Shown: positions 10,443 through 20,287 of the stretch, one piece after another
How positions within the stretch are numbered: position 1 is the first letter of the stretch
Layout of the letters: every line of letters starts with the position of its first letter
From: Paracoccaceae bacterium
GTDB taxonomy: Bacteria; Pseudomonadota; Alphaproteobacteria; Rhodobacterales; Rhodobacteraceae
DNA length: 60,760 nt
Direction: 5' to 3'
Assembly: GCA_020447005.1 (NCBI GenBank)
Contig: JAGRDO010000042.1
Location: 1-60,760 of the forward strand
Notes under the pieces: generated by a model
Told to the model about the DNA's origin: nothing
The model's database searches: none
What the model saw: the letters and a program-made list of their open reading frames with translations, nothing else
Translations under genes and position numbers: made by a program

Positions 10443-11321
10443 GTGAATGAAAAGGTTGGTGGAATGGCCGGGCAAACCAATGCCGCGCCAGTCATCATCA
10501 AACGCAAGAAGGTCGTCGGCGGCGATGGGCACCACGGTGGGGCGTGGAAAGTTGCCTATGCCGACTTCGTGACAGCCATGATGGCCTTCTTTATGTTGAT
10601 GTGGCTGCTGAATGCGACGACAGAAAAACAGCGCAAGGGGATCGCGGATTATTTCAGTCCGACGATACCGCTTTCACGCGTATCTGGCGGCGGTGACGGT
10701 TCGTTCGGCGGTGACAACGTCTTTTCCGAGGATCAGATTGCCCAGAATGGAACCGGCGCGTCGAGCGTCAAGCCCGCGGTCGAGCGGCAGGCGATGGGTC
10801 AAACTGGAACAGACAGCAGTGAAACCCCCGAAGACGCGGCAAAATTCGCCGAAGCCGCGCACAAGATAGAAGAGGCACTGATGGGAATTGGTGGCGAGAG
10901 CATGGTCTCGGAGCAGGCCGCCCGCCACATCGTCACGCGGGTTACCGATGAAGGGCTGATCGTCGAGCTTTTCGACACCGACGACGAACTGCTTTTTCAG
11001 AAAGGGACGGACCGGCCGACGCGACTGCTGACCGAACTTGCCGGTGTCGTCTCAAAGGTGTTCGGCGTTGTCGAGAATGGCGTGGCCGTCGACGGGTACA
11101 TGCGGTCAATGCCCGAGGTTCTTCGCTATGATCCTACGTGGGACCTTTCGCTTTCGCGCGCAACCAGAATTCGGCTGCTGCTGGAATCCGAAGGTTTGGC
11201 TGCAAAAAGGATCCTGCGGGTAACGGGCCACGGGAACCGAAACCCGTCTGTATCCAATCCGATGGCGATACGAAACAACCGGATCGAGATCAAACTTCTT
11301 CGATCGGGCAAGGTGCAATAA
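10443..11321 (+). CDS. motB: Flagellar motor stator protein MotB
   Basis: Stator subunit anchoring the motor to peptidoglycan and carrying the ion-binding aspartate. The GTG start at 10443 gives 292 residues; an ATG at 10464 is an alternative with a poorly spaced ribosome-binding site. The single membrane segment contains AYADFVTAMMAFFMLMWLL with the essential Asp41. A plug and linker region follows, then an OmpA-like peptidoglycan-binding domain (about residues 165-290) with TGHGNRNPSVSNP and NNRIEI. It heads the motB-flgE-flgK-flgL-flgI group, while its partner motA lies about 39 kb away in this window. Confidence 0.94.
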   Translation: MNEKVGGMAGQTNAAPVIIKRKKVVGGDGHHGGAWKVAYADFVTAMMAFFMLMWLLNATTEKQRKGIADYFSPTIPLSRVSGGGDGSFGGDNVFSEDQIAQNGTGASSVKPAVERQAMGQTGTDSSETPEDAAKFAEAAHKIEEALMGIGGESMVSEQAARHIVTRVTDEGLIVELFDTDDELLFQKGTDRPTRLLTELAGVVSKVFGVVENGVAVDGYMRSMPEVLRYDPTWDLSLSRATRIRLLLESEGLAAKRILRVTGHGNRNPSVSNPMAIRNNRIEIKLLRSGKVQ

Positions 11322-11336
11322 CGACGATTTTATTCA

Positions 11337-11351
11337 TTAGGTCAAAATTAA
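11337..11351 (+). promoter_or_regulatory. CtrA-like box upstream of flgE (TTAG-N7-TTAA)
   Basis: TTAG and TTAA half-sites are spaced by 7 bp, 58 bp before the chosen flgE start. One base departs from the consensus. It suggests flgE can be transcribed independently of motB. Binding is inferred. Confidence 0.5.
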
Positions 11352-11409
11352 GCCAATCGACTGCATGTTTGTCCCAATCGACGGACGCAGCAGCAGAAAG
11401 GCGGCACCT

Positions 11410-12720
11410 ATGTCCATTTCATCATCGCTCAATGCCGGTGTGGCTGGCCTCAGCGCCAATGCGACCCGATTGGCAACCATTTCGGACAACATCGCCAACT
11501 CGGGCACTTACGGCTACAAGCGTGTTTCAACCGATTTCGAAAATTTCGTGATCAATCAGGCTCGCGGGGCCGGCACCTATTCGGCGGGCGGCGTGCGCGC
11601 GGCGACCACCCGGTTGATCGACGAGCATGGCGCCTTGGTGGCTACGAACAATGCACTCGACCTGGCGGTATCGGGCCGTGGCATGTTGCCGGTTACGTCG
11701 GCTGTGTCGCTGAACACGTTCTCGGGCGGCGCGCAACCGTTGATGATGACGACAACCGGTTCGTTCCGGCCGGATTCCGATGGGATCTTGCGAACGGAAT
11801 CCGGTCTCGTCCTGCTCGGATGGCCTGCCAATGCCGACGGGTCCATTCCGGTGCTGCCACGCGACACCATCGCCGGGCTTCAGCCGGTTGTAATCAACTC
11901 CAACCAGACTGCTGGCGATCCGACGACCACGATGAATCTGGGCGTGAACCTGCCGGCAACCGCGACCGAGGCAGGCGCCGCAGGGAATGCGCTGCCGTTG
12001 TCGGTGGAATATTTCGGCAACCTCGGAACGTCGGATACTTTGGACATCACGTTTACGCCGACCGTACCGGCCACGGGGGCCTCCAACGCATGGACGATGG
12101 AAATTCGCGACTCGGCGCAGGGCGGAGCGTTGATTGGTGAATATAATCTTGTCTTTGACGATACACGCGCCAACGGCGGAACGCTCGCCTCGGTAACCAC
12201 GGTATCTGGCGGCGCCTACGATCCGGTAACCGGCGAACTTGCGTTGACCGTGTTTGGCGGACCGATCACGATGACAATTGGCCGTCTGGGGGATCCGAAC
12301 GGGTTGACGCAGCTTTCGGACAGTTTCGCTCCGACCTCGATCACCAAGGACGGTTCACCCGTCGGCAACCTGACCACGGTTGAAGTGGACGAAAGCGGAT
12401 TTGTCACCGCGACCTATGACACAGGGTTTACCCGTCGGATCTATCAGATCCCGGTTGTCGATGTGCCGAATCCGAATGGCCTGATCGCCATGAATAGCCA
12501 GACGTTTCAGGTTTCACCAGATTCGGGTTCGTTCTTTCTTTGGGATGCGGGTGACGGGCCGACCGGTTCTGTCGTTGGCTACGCAAGGGAAGGTTCTGCC
12601 ACCGACGTCGCGGCGGAACTGACCGCCCTGATCCAGACGCAGCGTGCCTATTCGTCGAACGCCAAGGTTATTCAGACCGTCGATGAAATGTTGCAGGAAA
12701 CGACAAATATCAAACGCTGA
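11410..12720 (+). CDS. flgE: Flagellar hook protein FlgE
   Basis: Subunit of the hook that joins rod and filament. The start at 11410 gives MSISSSLNAGVAGLSANAT, the normal hook/rod N-terminus, for 436 residues; an in-frame ATG 15 codons upstream would add an atypical extension. N-terminal features are NIANSGTYGYKRVSTDF, and the C-terminus ends with AELTALIQTQRAYSSNAKVI, the conserved rod/hook C-terminal helix. The middle is a variable surface domain. It is followed by flgK after 34 bp. Confidence 0.95.
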   Translation: MSISSSLNAGVAGLSANATRLATISDNIANSGTYGYKRVSTDFENFVINQARGAGTYSAGGVRAATTRLIDEHGALVATNNALDLAVSGRGMLPVTSAVSLNTFSGGAQPLMMTTTGSFRPDSDGILRTESGLVLLGWPANADGSIPVLPRDTIAGLQPVVINSNQTAGDPTTTMNLGVNLPATATEAGAAGNALPLSVEYFGNLGTSDTLDITFTPTVPATGASNAWTMEIRDSAQGGALIGEYNLVFDDTRANGGTLASVTTVSGGAYDPVTGELALTVFGGPITMTIGRLGDPNGLTQLSDSFAPTSITKDGSPVGNLTTVEVDESGFVTATYDTGFTRRIYQIPVVDVPNPNGLIAMNSQTFQVSPDSGSFFLWDAGDGPTGSVVGYAREGSATDVAAELTALIQTQRAYSSNAKVIQTVDEMLQETTNIKR

Positions 12721-12754
12721 TCCGGACGGGTGGGGCCGCAACCGGAGCTGAGCA

Positions 12755-14209
12755 ATGAGCCTTTCTGCCTCTCTCGCCAATGCCTTGTCTGGCCTGACCG
12801 CGTCGTCACGGCGCGCAGAGGTCGTGTCGTCGAACGTCTCAAATGCACTGACCGAAGGATTTGGCCGCAGGGAATTGCACCTGTCCTCGCAATCACTGGG
12901 CGGGACCGGAGCCGGCGTACATGTCGATGGCGTGACGCGTGCGGTCAACACCGCGCTAATCGCCAATCGCCGGCTTGCCGATGCCGAGGCAGGGAATTCA
13001 GGCGCCAGGTCGAGCTTTCTCGGGCGGGTCGAACAGCTGATCGGAACCCCGGAAGATGCCGGGTCACTGTCCGCGCGTCTCGCCAATTTGAGCGCCGCAC
13101 TCGTGCAGGCGGCTAGTCGGCCCGACAGTCAGACCAGGCTACAAGCCGTCGTGGATGCGGCCAATCAGGTGACGGGTCACTTGAAAGCGGTGACGGACGA
13201 TATTCAGGGCGCGCGGATGGAAGCCGACGACGCCATAAGAATCCAGGTCACCACACTTAACGATACCCTAGGGCAGATTGATCGCTTGAACGCAGAAATT
13301 CTGGCTCAACGCGCCTCTGGCCGCGACGGCACCGCCCTTATGGACCAGCGCCAGGTTCTGGTCGACAAGGTTTCCGAGATTGTCCCTGTGCGAGAGGTCG
13401 CGCGGGATCACGATCAGATCTCGCTCTATACAACAGGTGGCGCGATTCTGCTTGAGGGGAATCCAGCCGTAATCGGCTTCGCGCCCGTTGGCGTCATAAC
13501 CGCCGACATGACGCTTGCGTCGGGGGCGCTTTCCGGTCTGACGATCAACGGTGTGGCAGTGCCGTCGGGGGATGACGGGGTGTTGGGCGGGGGCACCCTG
13601 GGTGCCCAGTTTGCCATTCGCGACGATCTTGCGCCTTCGGCACAATCCCAGCTTGACGCCTTCGCACGAGATTTGATCGAGCGGTTTGAAACCTCTTCGG
13701 TCGATCCGACGCTCGGGTCAGGTCAGCCGGGCCTCTTCACTGATGCGGGCAACATACTTGACCCGCTTTTGGAAGAAGGCCTTGCCGGACGGATTGAGCT
13801 TAATGCCCTGGTTGACCCGGGACGTGGCGGTCAGCTTTGGCGACTGCGTGACGGATTGGGTGCGCCGGCTCAGGGGAATGTCGGTGACGCGACGCTTCTG
13901 AATGCGTTGGCCAGCGCACTTTCTGATCCACGTGTCCCTTCCTCGGGGGCGTTCATCGGGGCGCAGCGGTCTGCTTCGGGTTTGGCGGCAGATGTTCTTT
14001 CCGGTATCTCATCCGCCCGCCAGCAAGCAGAATACCAGCAAAGCTATTCCGTGGCCCGACAGAGTTCGTTAACCGAGCTTGAGTTGGCGGATGGCGTCGA
14101 TACCGACGCTGAAATGCAGTCGCTCTTGCTGGTCGAGCAGGCGTTTGCCGCAAATGCGCGGGTCATACAGACCGTAGACGATCTGATCCAACAACTGATC
14201 GGACTTTGA
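12755..14209 (+). CDS. flgK: Hook-filament junction protein FlgK (HAP1)
   Basis: First of the two junction proteins between hook and filament. The 484-residue protein has the N-terminal rod-like motif LANALSGLTASSRRAEVVSS and a C-terminal helix MQSLLLVEQAFAANARVIQ. Internal segments such as DQRQVLVDKVSEIVPV are FlgK-typical. The stop is separated by one base from the flgL start, so the genes are tightly coupled. Confidence 0.95.
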   Translation: MSLSASLANALSGLTASSRRAEVVSSNVSNALTEGFGRRELHLSSQSLGGTGAGVHVDGVTRAVNTALIANRRLADAEAGNSGARSSFLGRVEQLIGTPEDAGSLSARLANLSAALVQAASRPDSQTRLQAVVDAANQVTGHLKAVTDDIQGARMEADDAIRIQVTTLNDTLGQIDRLNAEILAQRASGRDGTALMDQRQVLVDKVSEIVPVREVARDHDQISLYTTGGAILLEGNPAVIGFAPVGVITADMTLASGALSGLTINGVAVPSGDDGVLGGGTLGAQFAIRDDLAPSAQSQLDAFARDLIERFETSSVDPTLGSGQPGLFTDAGNILDPLLEEGLAGRIELNALVDPGRGGQLWRLRDGLGAPAQGNVGDATLLNALASALSDPRVPSSGAFIGAQRSASGLAADVLSGISSARQQAEYQQSYSVARQSSLTELELADGVDTDAEMQSLLLVEQAFAANARVIQTVDDLIQQLIGL

Positions 14210-14210
14210 G

Positions 14211-15227
14211 ATGAGCTATTTGTCTGTCGGTGACATGGCCCAAGCCTATCAGATGCGGCGGCATAACGCCGGATTGCAAGGTCAACTGATGCGCCTGACC
14301 GAGGAATTGACCAGTGGTGTGCAAGCCGATCTTTCAGCAGCAGTCTCGGGTGACTTCAAGGCGCTCGCGGGGCTCGATCAGACTCTGCGTGACCTGGACG
14401 CCTTCAAGACGGCAACTTCGGAAGCCGATCTTTTCACGGGGTCGCTGCAGTTTGCTTTGGATTCAGTCCAGTCTATGGCCGAGGAGTTGTCGCCAAGCCT
14501 GTTGATGGCTTCGTCATCTTCGTCTCCGACGCTTGTGGGATCGATCTCCGGCGAAGCCCGTCAGAAATTCGATGCTGTCGTTTCAGCTCTCAATACGCAA
14601 GTTGCAGATCGCTATCTGTTGTCCGGAAATGCAACGGACCAGAAACCGATCAGCTCGGCCCAGGATATTCTGGATGCGTTGATGCTCGCCACCGCGGGGC
14701 AGGTTACGCCAGCCGCGATCGACGCCACCATTACAGCCTGGTTCGACGCACCTGCCGGCGGCGGCGGGTTCGTCGATATGATCTACGGCGGCTCAAACCA
14801 GCCGCTTGCAGCTTTCTTGGTGGGTCCGACTGATTCCGTTCAGATCGATACCATGGCAACGGATCCCGCTCTGCGCGATCTGTTAAAGGGCTTTGCCTTT
14901 GGCGCGTTGGTTGCAGAAGGCATCCTGCCCGGCGACTTGGCGGGACAGGCCGAAATTCTGAAACTGTCAGGCGAAACGCTTTTGGGCGCAGCAGATACAC
15001 TTGCAGGTCTGCGCGCCGGGGTGGGAACTGTCGAGGCGCATATCGCCGACGCGGCAACCCGCAACGAGGCACAAAGATCAGCTTTGACGATTGCCCGTAA
15101 CGAGATCATATCGGCGGACCCATATGACACCGCCAGTGCACTTGAAGCGGTCCAGACCCAGATCGAGACGCTTTACACCCTAACCGCGCGCCTGTCGCGC
15201 CTTTCACTGGCTGACTATCTCCGATGA
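14211..15227 (+). CDS. flgL: Hook-filament junction protein FlgL (HAP3)
   Basis: Second junction protein, related to flagellin. The 338-residue protein begins MSYLSVGDMAQAYQMRRHNA and has flagellin-like N-terminal helices (QLMRLTEELTSGVQADL). Its C-terminal helix is SALEAVQTQIETLYTLTARL. Length fits FlgL. It overlaps the following flgI by 4 nt. Confidence 0.92.
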   Translation: MSYLSVGDMAQAYQMRRHNAGLQGQLMRLTEELTSGVQADLSAAVSGDFKALAGLDQTLRDLDAFKTATSEADLFTGSLQFALDSVQSMAEELSPSLLMASSSSSPTLVGSISGEARQKFDAVVSALNTQVADRYLLSGNATDQKPISSAQDILDALMLATAGQVTPAAIDATITAWFDAPAGGGGFVDMIYGGSNQPLAAFLVGPTDSVQIDTMATDPALRDLLKGFAFGALVAEGILPGDLAGQAEILKLSGETLLGAADTLAGLRAGVGTVEAHIADAATRNEAQRSALTIARNEIISADPYDTASALEAVQTQIETLYTLTARLSRLSLADYLR

Positions 15228-16321
15228 TTAAGTTGTTGACTCTGATACTGATATGCTGCTGCCAGGCCGCGATGGCCTCCCCGATCCGCATCAAAGATCT
15301 CGTGGAGTTCGACGGTGTAAGGGGGAATGATCTTGTGGGCTACGGGCTTGTTGTGGGGCTAAACGGAACCGGCGACGGTATCCGCAATGCTCCGTTCACT
15401 GAAGAAATCATGTCGAACATTCTGGAACGTCTTGGCGTCAACGTGACGGGCGAGAGCATTCGGCCAAAGAACGTGGCCGCGGTACTGGTCACCGCCACGC
15501 TTCCGCCATTTGCGCGAACGGGAAGCCAGATCGATGTCACGGTGTCCGCAATCGGCGATGCGAAAAGCCTGCTTGGCGGTACATTGGTGATGACGCCACT
15601 GAATGCCGCGGACGGGGCCATCTACGCAGTGGCGCAAGGAACGATCATCGCCGGCGGGGCTTCGGCCGAAGGGCAGGGCGCACAGGTCGTGCAAGGGGTA
15701 CCCACGTCAGGTTCGATTCCGTCCGGCGCAAGGGTCGAACGCGAGATCGTATTTGACTTCAGCGGTCTCACCCAGGTTCGGCTTGCTCTGCGCAATCCGG
15801 ATTTCACGACTGCCGGCCGCATAGAACAAGCCATCAATTCCGAGTTTGGTCGCGCTGCTGCGATCATGGTTGATGCGGGGACGGTCACACTTGATATCGG
15901 CGCCACCCGGATGGGTTCACCGGCTCACGCACTTGGTCGGGTCGAGAATATCCTGGTCGAACCTGAACGGCGTGCGCGGGTGGTCGTCGATCAGCGATCG
16001 GGTACGATCGTCATGGGATCGGACGTGCGGATCAGCCGGGTTGCCGTCAGCCAAGGCAACTTGACGCTTCGTATCGAAGAAGCGCCGATCGTCGTGCAGC
16101 CAAACCCGTTCGCCGAGGGCGAAACCGTCGTGGTTCCGCGCAGTTCCGCCGCGATAGAGGAAGAGCCCGGAATCGCCATGGCAGAACTTGCCGACACCTC
16201 GTCTTTGTCAGACGTCGTGTCGGGCCTGAACGCCCTTGGTGTGGCTCCGCGCGACATGATTGACATCTTGAAGAGCATAAATGCGGCCGGCGCCCTTCAT
16301 GCTGAATTCATGGTCCATTGA
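15224..16321 (+). CDS. flgI: Flagellar P-ring protein FlgI
   Basis: Periplasmic protein that polymerises into the P ring around the rod in the peptidoglycan layer. The 365-residue protein has a signal peptide (residues 1-19) followed by SPIRIKDLVEFDGVRGNDLV, the conserved mature N-terminus. GYGLVVGLNGTGDG and the C-terminal DIIDILKSINAAGAL-like segment are family hallmarks. It is the last gene of the motB operon; flgH, its L-ring partner, lies about 26 kb downstream. Confidence 0.97.
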   Translation: MIKLLTLILICCCQAAMASPIRIKDLVEFDGVRGNDLVGYGLVVGLNGTGDGIRNAPFTEEIMSNILERLGVNVTGESIRPKNVAAVLVTATLPPFARTGSQIDVTVSAIGDAKSLLGGTLVMTPLNAADGAIYAVAQGTIIAGGASAEGQGAQVVQGVPTSGSIPSGARVEREIVFDFSGLTQVRLALRNPDFTTAGRIEQAINSEFGRAAAIMVDAGTVTLDIGATRMGSPAHALGRVENILVEPERRARVVVDQRSGTIVMGSDVRISRVAVSQGNLTLRIEEAPIVVQPNPFAEGETVVVPRSSAAIEEEPGIAMAELADTSSLSDVVSGLNALGVAPRDMIDILKSINAAGALHAEFMVH

Positions 16322-16864
16322 GCGAAGGGGCCCGGGCCTGTTGCCCGTATCCGCAGCCGATCCACGGCGTATTGCGCAGAGGTCTTTTGGGCGATGATTT
16401 CCGTTTCGATCCGCCCGAGATGAACGTGCCAAATGTACTGATAAGCACTGGCTTTGGAATGACGAGTGAGGTTGGTCAAAAGGGGCGAGGTCAATAACGT
16501 GGTTTCGCCGCCACCCTCGTGGCATCCGAAAGCGCCGGCGGGCTCCTCTCTTGTCATTGAAGATGTCTTCTCCATGTCCTTGCCGTTCTTGGGGGCGGGA
16601 CTTCTCCGCCCTTGGCGAGGTGGTCATGGCGATAAACCTTGCACATTTGCGGCACGAGAATGACACGCCGGCCATTGCAGGAGAGGGTCGAAGACGACTT
16701 CGCGTTGCAGCTCCATCGGTTCCCTCAGGGGGGCGCTGGAATGATGGGGCCGTGCGGGGGGCTGCGCCCACTTTGCCTTGATCTGATCCCGGTCATTGAC
16801 ATTCCCGGTACTTGCAACACATGTTCGCCGCCCAAAGCCGAACACGCATTATTACGAGGACGCC
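16322..16864 (+). other. 540-bp region between flgI and topA without a recognisable gene
   Basis: No reading frame here has a recognisable product or a good ribosome-binding site. Short open frames occur on both strands, the longest a minus-strand frame reaching into flgI, but they look compositional. A perfect 6-bp hairpin GGGCGG/CCGCCC with a 7-nt loop lies at 16593-16611. The topA promoter is likely at the right end. The rest may be decayed DNA. Confidence 0.5.
16796..16824 (+). promoter_or_regulatory. Possible sigma-70-type promoter of topA
   Basis: TTGACA at 16796-16801 is a perfect -35 element. It is followed after 17 bp by ACATGT, a weak -10 match, 40 bp before the topA start. Assigned by inspection only. 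Confidence 0.4.
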
Positions 16865-19435
16865 ATGGCCGTTGTTGTTGTCGAATCACCTGCCAAGGCC
16901 AAGACAATCAACAAATATCTGGGTTCGGGCTACACGGTACTCGCCTCTTACGGCCACGTGCGCGACCTTCCTCCCAAAGATGGCTCGGTCGATACTGAGT
17001 CCGATTTCGATATGAAATGGGAGGTGGCCAGCGAAAGCCGTAAGCATGTCCGCGCCATAGCCGAGGCTTTGAAATCCGATGACACGCTGATCCTCGCGAC
17101 CGACCCCGATAGGGAAGGCGAGGCGATTTCGTGGCATTTGAAGGAAGCGCTCGCATCAAGCCTGAAAAAGGGCAAGACCGTGCAGCGCGTCACATTCAAC
17201 GCGATCACGAAGTCGGCCGTAACCGAAGCGATGGCCCATCCGCGCGAGGTCGATTCCGCTTTGGTCGAGGCCTATCTAGCGCGGCGAGCGCTGGATTATC
17301 TGGTCGGATTCAACCTGTCGCCGGTCTTGTGGCGCAAGCTGCCCGGCGCGAAATCCGCAGGTCGCGTCCAGTCTGTTTGCCTGCGCTTGATCGTCGAGCG
17401 CGAGCTGGAAATCGAAGCCTTTCGTGCCCGCGAATATTGGAGCGTGACCGCAACGCTGGTCACCCCGCGCGGACAGGAGTTTCGCGCAAAGCTTAGTGTG
17501 CTGGGCGGCAAGAAGCTCGACAAGTACGATATTGCCAACGAAACTGCGGCCGACCTGGCAGTGCACGCGGTCTCGTCCCGCGACCTTGTCGTGAAATCGG
17601 TTGAATCCAAACCGGCGAACCGCAATCCCTACGCCCCGTTCATGACCTCGACCCTGCAGCAGGAAGCCAGCCGCAAGTTTGGAATGGGCGCGAAGGCCAC
17701 AATGTCCGCTGCCCAGCGTCTCTACGAGGCCGGCCACATCACCTACATGCGTACCGACGGCATCGACATGGCGCCGGAGGCAGTGATGGCGGCCAGAGAT
17801 GAGATCAAGCGGCGTTTCGGGGCCGAGTACGTGCCGGACGCACCCCGTATTTACAAGAACAAGGCCAAGAATGCGCAGGAAGCGCATGAGTGCATTCGGC
17901 CCACCGACATGAACCTTTCTCCGGAAAAGTTGCGTGCCGAGGGTGATCAGAAAAGGCTCTATGACCTGATCTGGAAGCGCACAATCGCCAGCCAGATGGC
18001 CGCAGCCCGTTTGGAGCGCACGACGGTCGATGTTGGCAGCCCGGACGGCGAGGTGATGCTGCGCGCTAATGGCCAGGTGGTCATGTTCGACGGTTTTCTG
18101 AAGGTCTATGACGAAGGGCGTGATGATGACGGCGACGACGACAGCGCGCGCCTGCCGCAAATAACGCAGGGCGAGCGTGCGGACAAACGCGCTGTCACGT
18201 CCGAGCAGCATTTCACGCAACCGCCTCCGCGGTATACCGAAGCTACGCTGGTCAAGCGGATGGAAGAGCTGGGAATAGGCCGTCCGTCAACCTACGCCTC
18301 GATCGTTACGACGATTCAGGATCGCGACTATGTCCGTAAGGAAAAAAACCGCCTGATCCCGGAGGACAAGGGGCGGCTTGTCACTGCCTTTTTGACGAAT
18401 TTCTTCCGCCGCTACGTGGAATATGATTTTACTGCCGACCTGGAAACCGAACTGGACGAGATTTCGGACGGAGAGCGCAATTACAAGGATGTTCTGGCGC
18501 GATTCTGGCGTGACTTCACGGCGGCGATTGCTGAAACCTCCGATTTGCGGATCAGTGAAGTTCTTGAGAAAATCGATGATTTTCTGTCTCCTCACCTTTA
18601 CCCGCCGCGGGAGGATGGGACCGATCCGCGCGTTTGCCCTACATGCGGAGAAGGCCGCCTGAATCTCAAGACGGCAAGATCGGGCGGGGCGTTCATCGGC
18701 TGTTCGAATTATCCGAACTGCCGCTATACGCGTGCTTTGTCTGCTGCGAATTCGGATGACGCCGCTGCCGGGGATCGTGAGCTTGGCGAAGACGGGAACG
18801 GCATGACCATTTCGCTGCGCTCGGGTCGTTTCGGGCCGTATGTACAGCGCGGCGAGGCCAGCGAAGACACCCCAAAACCCCAACGGGCGAGCCTGCCGAA
18901 GAGCTGGCCTGCCGAGGCAATTGACCTTGAAAAGGCGCTGATGCTGCTCAACCTGCCGCGCCAGATTGGCCCCCATCCCGAGGACGGCGAACTGGTGGAG
19001 GCCGGGATCGGCCGATATGGGCCCTATGTGAAGCACGGACGTGTCTATGCAAACCTGCCTGACGTTGATGAAGTCTTTTCTGTCGGGATGAACCGCGCGA
19101 TGGAAGTGCTTGCACAGAAAGCGGTGCGGTCCGGGCGGGCAACGCCCGCTGCCTTGCGTGAACTGGGCGAGCATCCCGATGGTGGTGCCATTCAGGTAAT
19201 GTCCGGCCGCTACGGACCCTATGTGAAGTGGGAAAAGGTCAACGCAACCTTGCCCAAGGACATTTCCCCGGAAGCGGTGACGATGGAGCAGGCGCTTGAA
19301 TTGATCGCGGCAAAGGCGACAAAAAAGGCTGGACCGCGCAGCAAGCCGTCGGCCAAAAAACCCGCCGCAAAGAAGGCTAGCGCGAAAAAGCCCGCGAAAA
19401 AGACGGCGAGCGCCAAAAAGAGTGGTTCCAGTTAA
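16865..19435 (+). CDS. topA: DNA topoisomerase I TopA
   Basis: Type IA topoisomerase relaxing negative supercoils. The start at 16865 (GAGGA upstream) gives 856 residues beginning MAVVVVESPAKAKTINKYLG, the Toprim domain start. The catalytic tyrosine is Tyr294 in HITYMRTDG. A four-cysteine zinc ribbon (CPTCGEG to GCSNYPNC) lies at about 591-621. Three later GR(F/Y)GPYV repeats belong to C-terminal DNA-binding modules. The tail is a Lys/Ala-rich low-complexity stretch typical of alphaproteobacterial TopA. The gene stands alone on the plus strand. Confidence 0.98.
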   Translation: MAVVVVESPAKAKTINKYLGSGYTVLASYGHVRDLPPKDGSVDTESDFDMKWEVASESRKHVRAIAEALKSDDTLILATDPDREGEAISWHLKEALASSLKKGKTVQRVTFNAITKSAVTEAMAHPREVDSALVEAYLARRALDYLVGFNLSPVLWRKLPGAKSAGRVQSVCLRLIVERELEIEAFRAREYWSVTATLVTPRGQEFRAKLSVLGGKKLDKYDIANETAADLAVHAVSSRDLVVKSVESKPANRNPYAPFMTSTLQQEASRKFGMGAKATMSAAQRLYEAGHITYMRTDGIDMAPEAVMAARDEIKRRFGAEYVPDAPRIYKNKAKNAQEAHECIRPTDMNLSPEKLRAEGDQKRLYDLIWKRTIASQMAAARLERTTVDVGSPDGEVMLRANGQVVMFDGFLKVYDEGRDDDGDDDSARLPQITQGERADKRAVTSEQHFTQPPPRYTEATLVKRMEELGIGRPSTYASIVTTIQDRDYVRKEKNRLIPEDKGRLVTAFLTNFFRRYVEYDFTADLETELDEISDGERNYKDVLARFWRDFTAAIAETSDLRISEVLEKIDDFLSPHLYPPREDGTDPRVCPTCGEGRLNLKTARSGGAFIGCSNYPNCRYTRALSAANSDDAAAGDRELGEDGNGMTISLRSGRFGPYVQRGEASEDTPKPQRASLPKSWPAEAIDLEKALMLLNLPRQIGPHPEDGELVEAGIGRYGPYVKHGRVYANLPDVDEVFSVGMNRAMEVLAQKAVRSGRATPAALRELGEHPDGGAIQVMSGRYGPYVKWEKVNATLPKDISPEAVTMEQALELIAAKATKKAGPRSKPSAKKPAAKKASAKKPAKKTASAKKSGSS

Positions 19436-19501
19436 CAGAGGTTTCCGAAGCGTGGCCGGTTTCTGCCGGCTGCCGGAGCGTCGATTGCCGCGGCGCAGCG
19501 A

Positions 19502-19531
19502 TTGACACGACCCTAATGGCGCGCCACAAAT
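19502..19531 (+). promoter_or_regulatory. Possible promoter of the CoA-transferase operon
   Basis: TTGACA at 19502-19507 is a perfect -35 hexamer. The best -10 (ACAAAT, 18 bp later) matches only half of the consensus, ending 28 bp before the start codon. Tentative. Confidence 0.3.
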
Positions 19532-19558
19532 CGCGCGTGAGGCTATCGGAGAACGACC

Positions 19559-20254
19559 ATGAAGAAAGTCTATGACAACGCGCAGAAGGCGCTGGACGGG
19601 GTTCTGTTCGATGGAATGCTGATCGCGGCTGGGGGGTTTGGACTTAGCGGTATACCCGAGCTCTTGATCGCGGCAATCCGGGATGCCGGGACCAAGGATC
19701 TTACCATAGCTTCCAACAATGCAGGCGTAGACGGCTTTGGGCTTGGGCAACTGCTTGCGACGCGCCAGATCAAGAAAATGATCTCGTCTTACGTAGGCGA
19801 AAATGCCGAGTTCATGCGGCAGTATCTATCCGGCGAGCTTGAGCTTGAGTTCAATCCGCAGGGAACCCTGGCCGAGAGGATGCGCGCAGGGGGCGCTGGC
19901 ATTCCGGGCTTCTACACCAAAACCGGCGTTGGAACCGTCATCGCGGAAGGCAAGGAGCATAAGGATTTCGACGGGCAAACCTATATCCTCGAACGCGGGA
20001 TTGTGGCCGACCTGGCGATCGTCAAGGCTTGGAAAGCGGATGAGACAGGTAACCTCATCTTTCGGAAAACCGCGCGGAACTTCAACCCGCCAGCGGCGAC
20101 CTGTGGCAAGATCTGCATTGCCGAGGTTGAAGAAATTGTCCCGACGGGAAGCCTCGATCCGGACAAGATTCACCTTCCGGGGATTTATGTGCACCGGCTG
20201 ATTCAGGGCGAGCACGAAAAGCGGATCGAAAATCGGACCACCCGAAAGCGGTAA
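19559..20254 (+). CDS. scoA: 3-oxoacid CoA-transferase subunit A
   Basis: Alpha subunit of a class I succinyl-CoA:3-ketoacid (or acetoacetyl) CoA-transferase, which activates acetoacetate or a similar acid for beta-oxidation-type metabolism. The 231-residue protein contains [20 protein letters not shown] near the N-terminus and [17 protein letters not shown], both typical of SCOT subunit [21 protein letters not shown] near the C-terminus is also conserved. Substrate choice between acetoacetate and 3-oxoadipate cannot be settled; similarity favours ScoA. Its partner subunit is not adjacent but 824 bp downstream. Confidence 0.93.
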   Translation: MKKVYDNAQKALDGVLFDGMLIAAGGFGLSGIPELLIAAIRDAGTKDLTIASNNAGVDGFGLGQLLATRQIKKMISSYVGENAEFMRQYLSGELELEFNPQGTLAERMRAGGAGIPGFYTKTGVGTVIAEGKEHKDFDGQTYILERGIVADLAIVKAWKADETGNLIFRKTARNFNPPAATCGKICIAEVEEIVPTGSLDPDKIHLPGIYVHRLIQGEHEKRIENRTTRKR

Positions 20255-20287
20255 TTGCCAAGCAAGCCGGAAGAGGGACACGCTCTG

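Noticed and set aside
16208-16771. 187-codon minus-strand open frame over the flgI end and the following gap
   Set aside because: Overlaps the conserved flgI C-terminus antisense, composition is Arg/Pro-rich as in shadow frames, and no family is recognisable.
18287-19750. 487-codon minus-strand open frame opposite topA
   Set aside because: Lies antisense to the conserved TopA C-terminal modules; long antisense frames are common in GC-rich genes.
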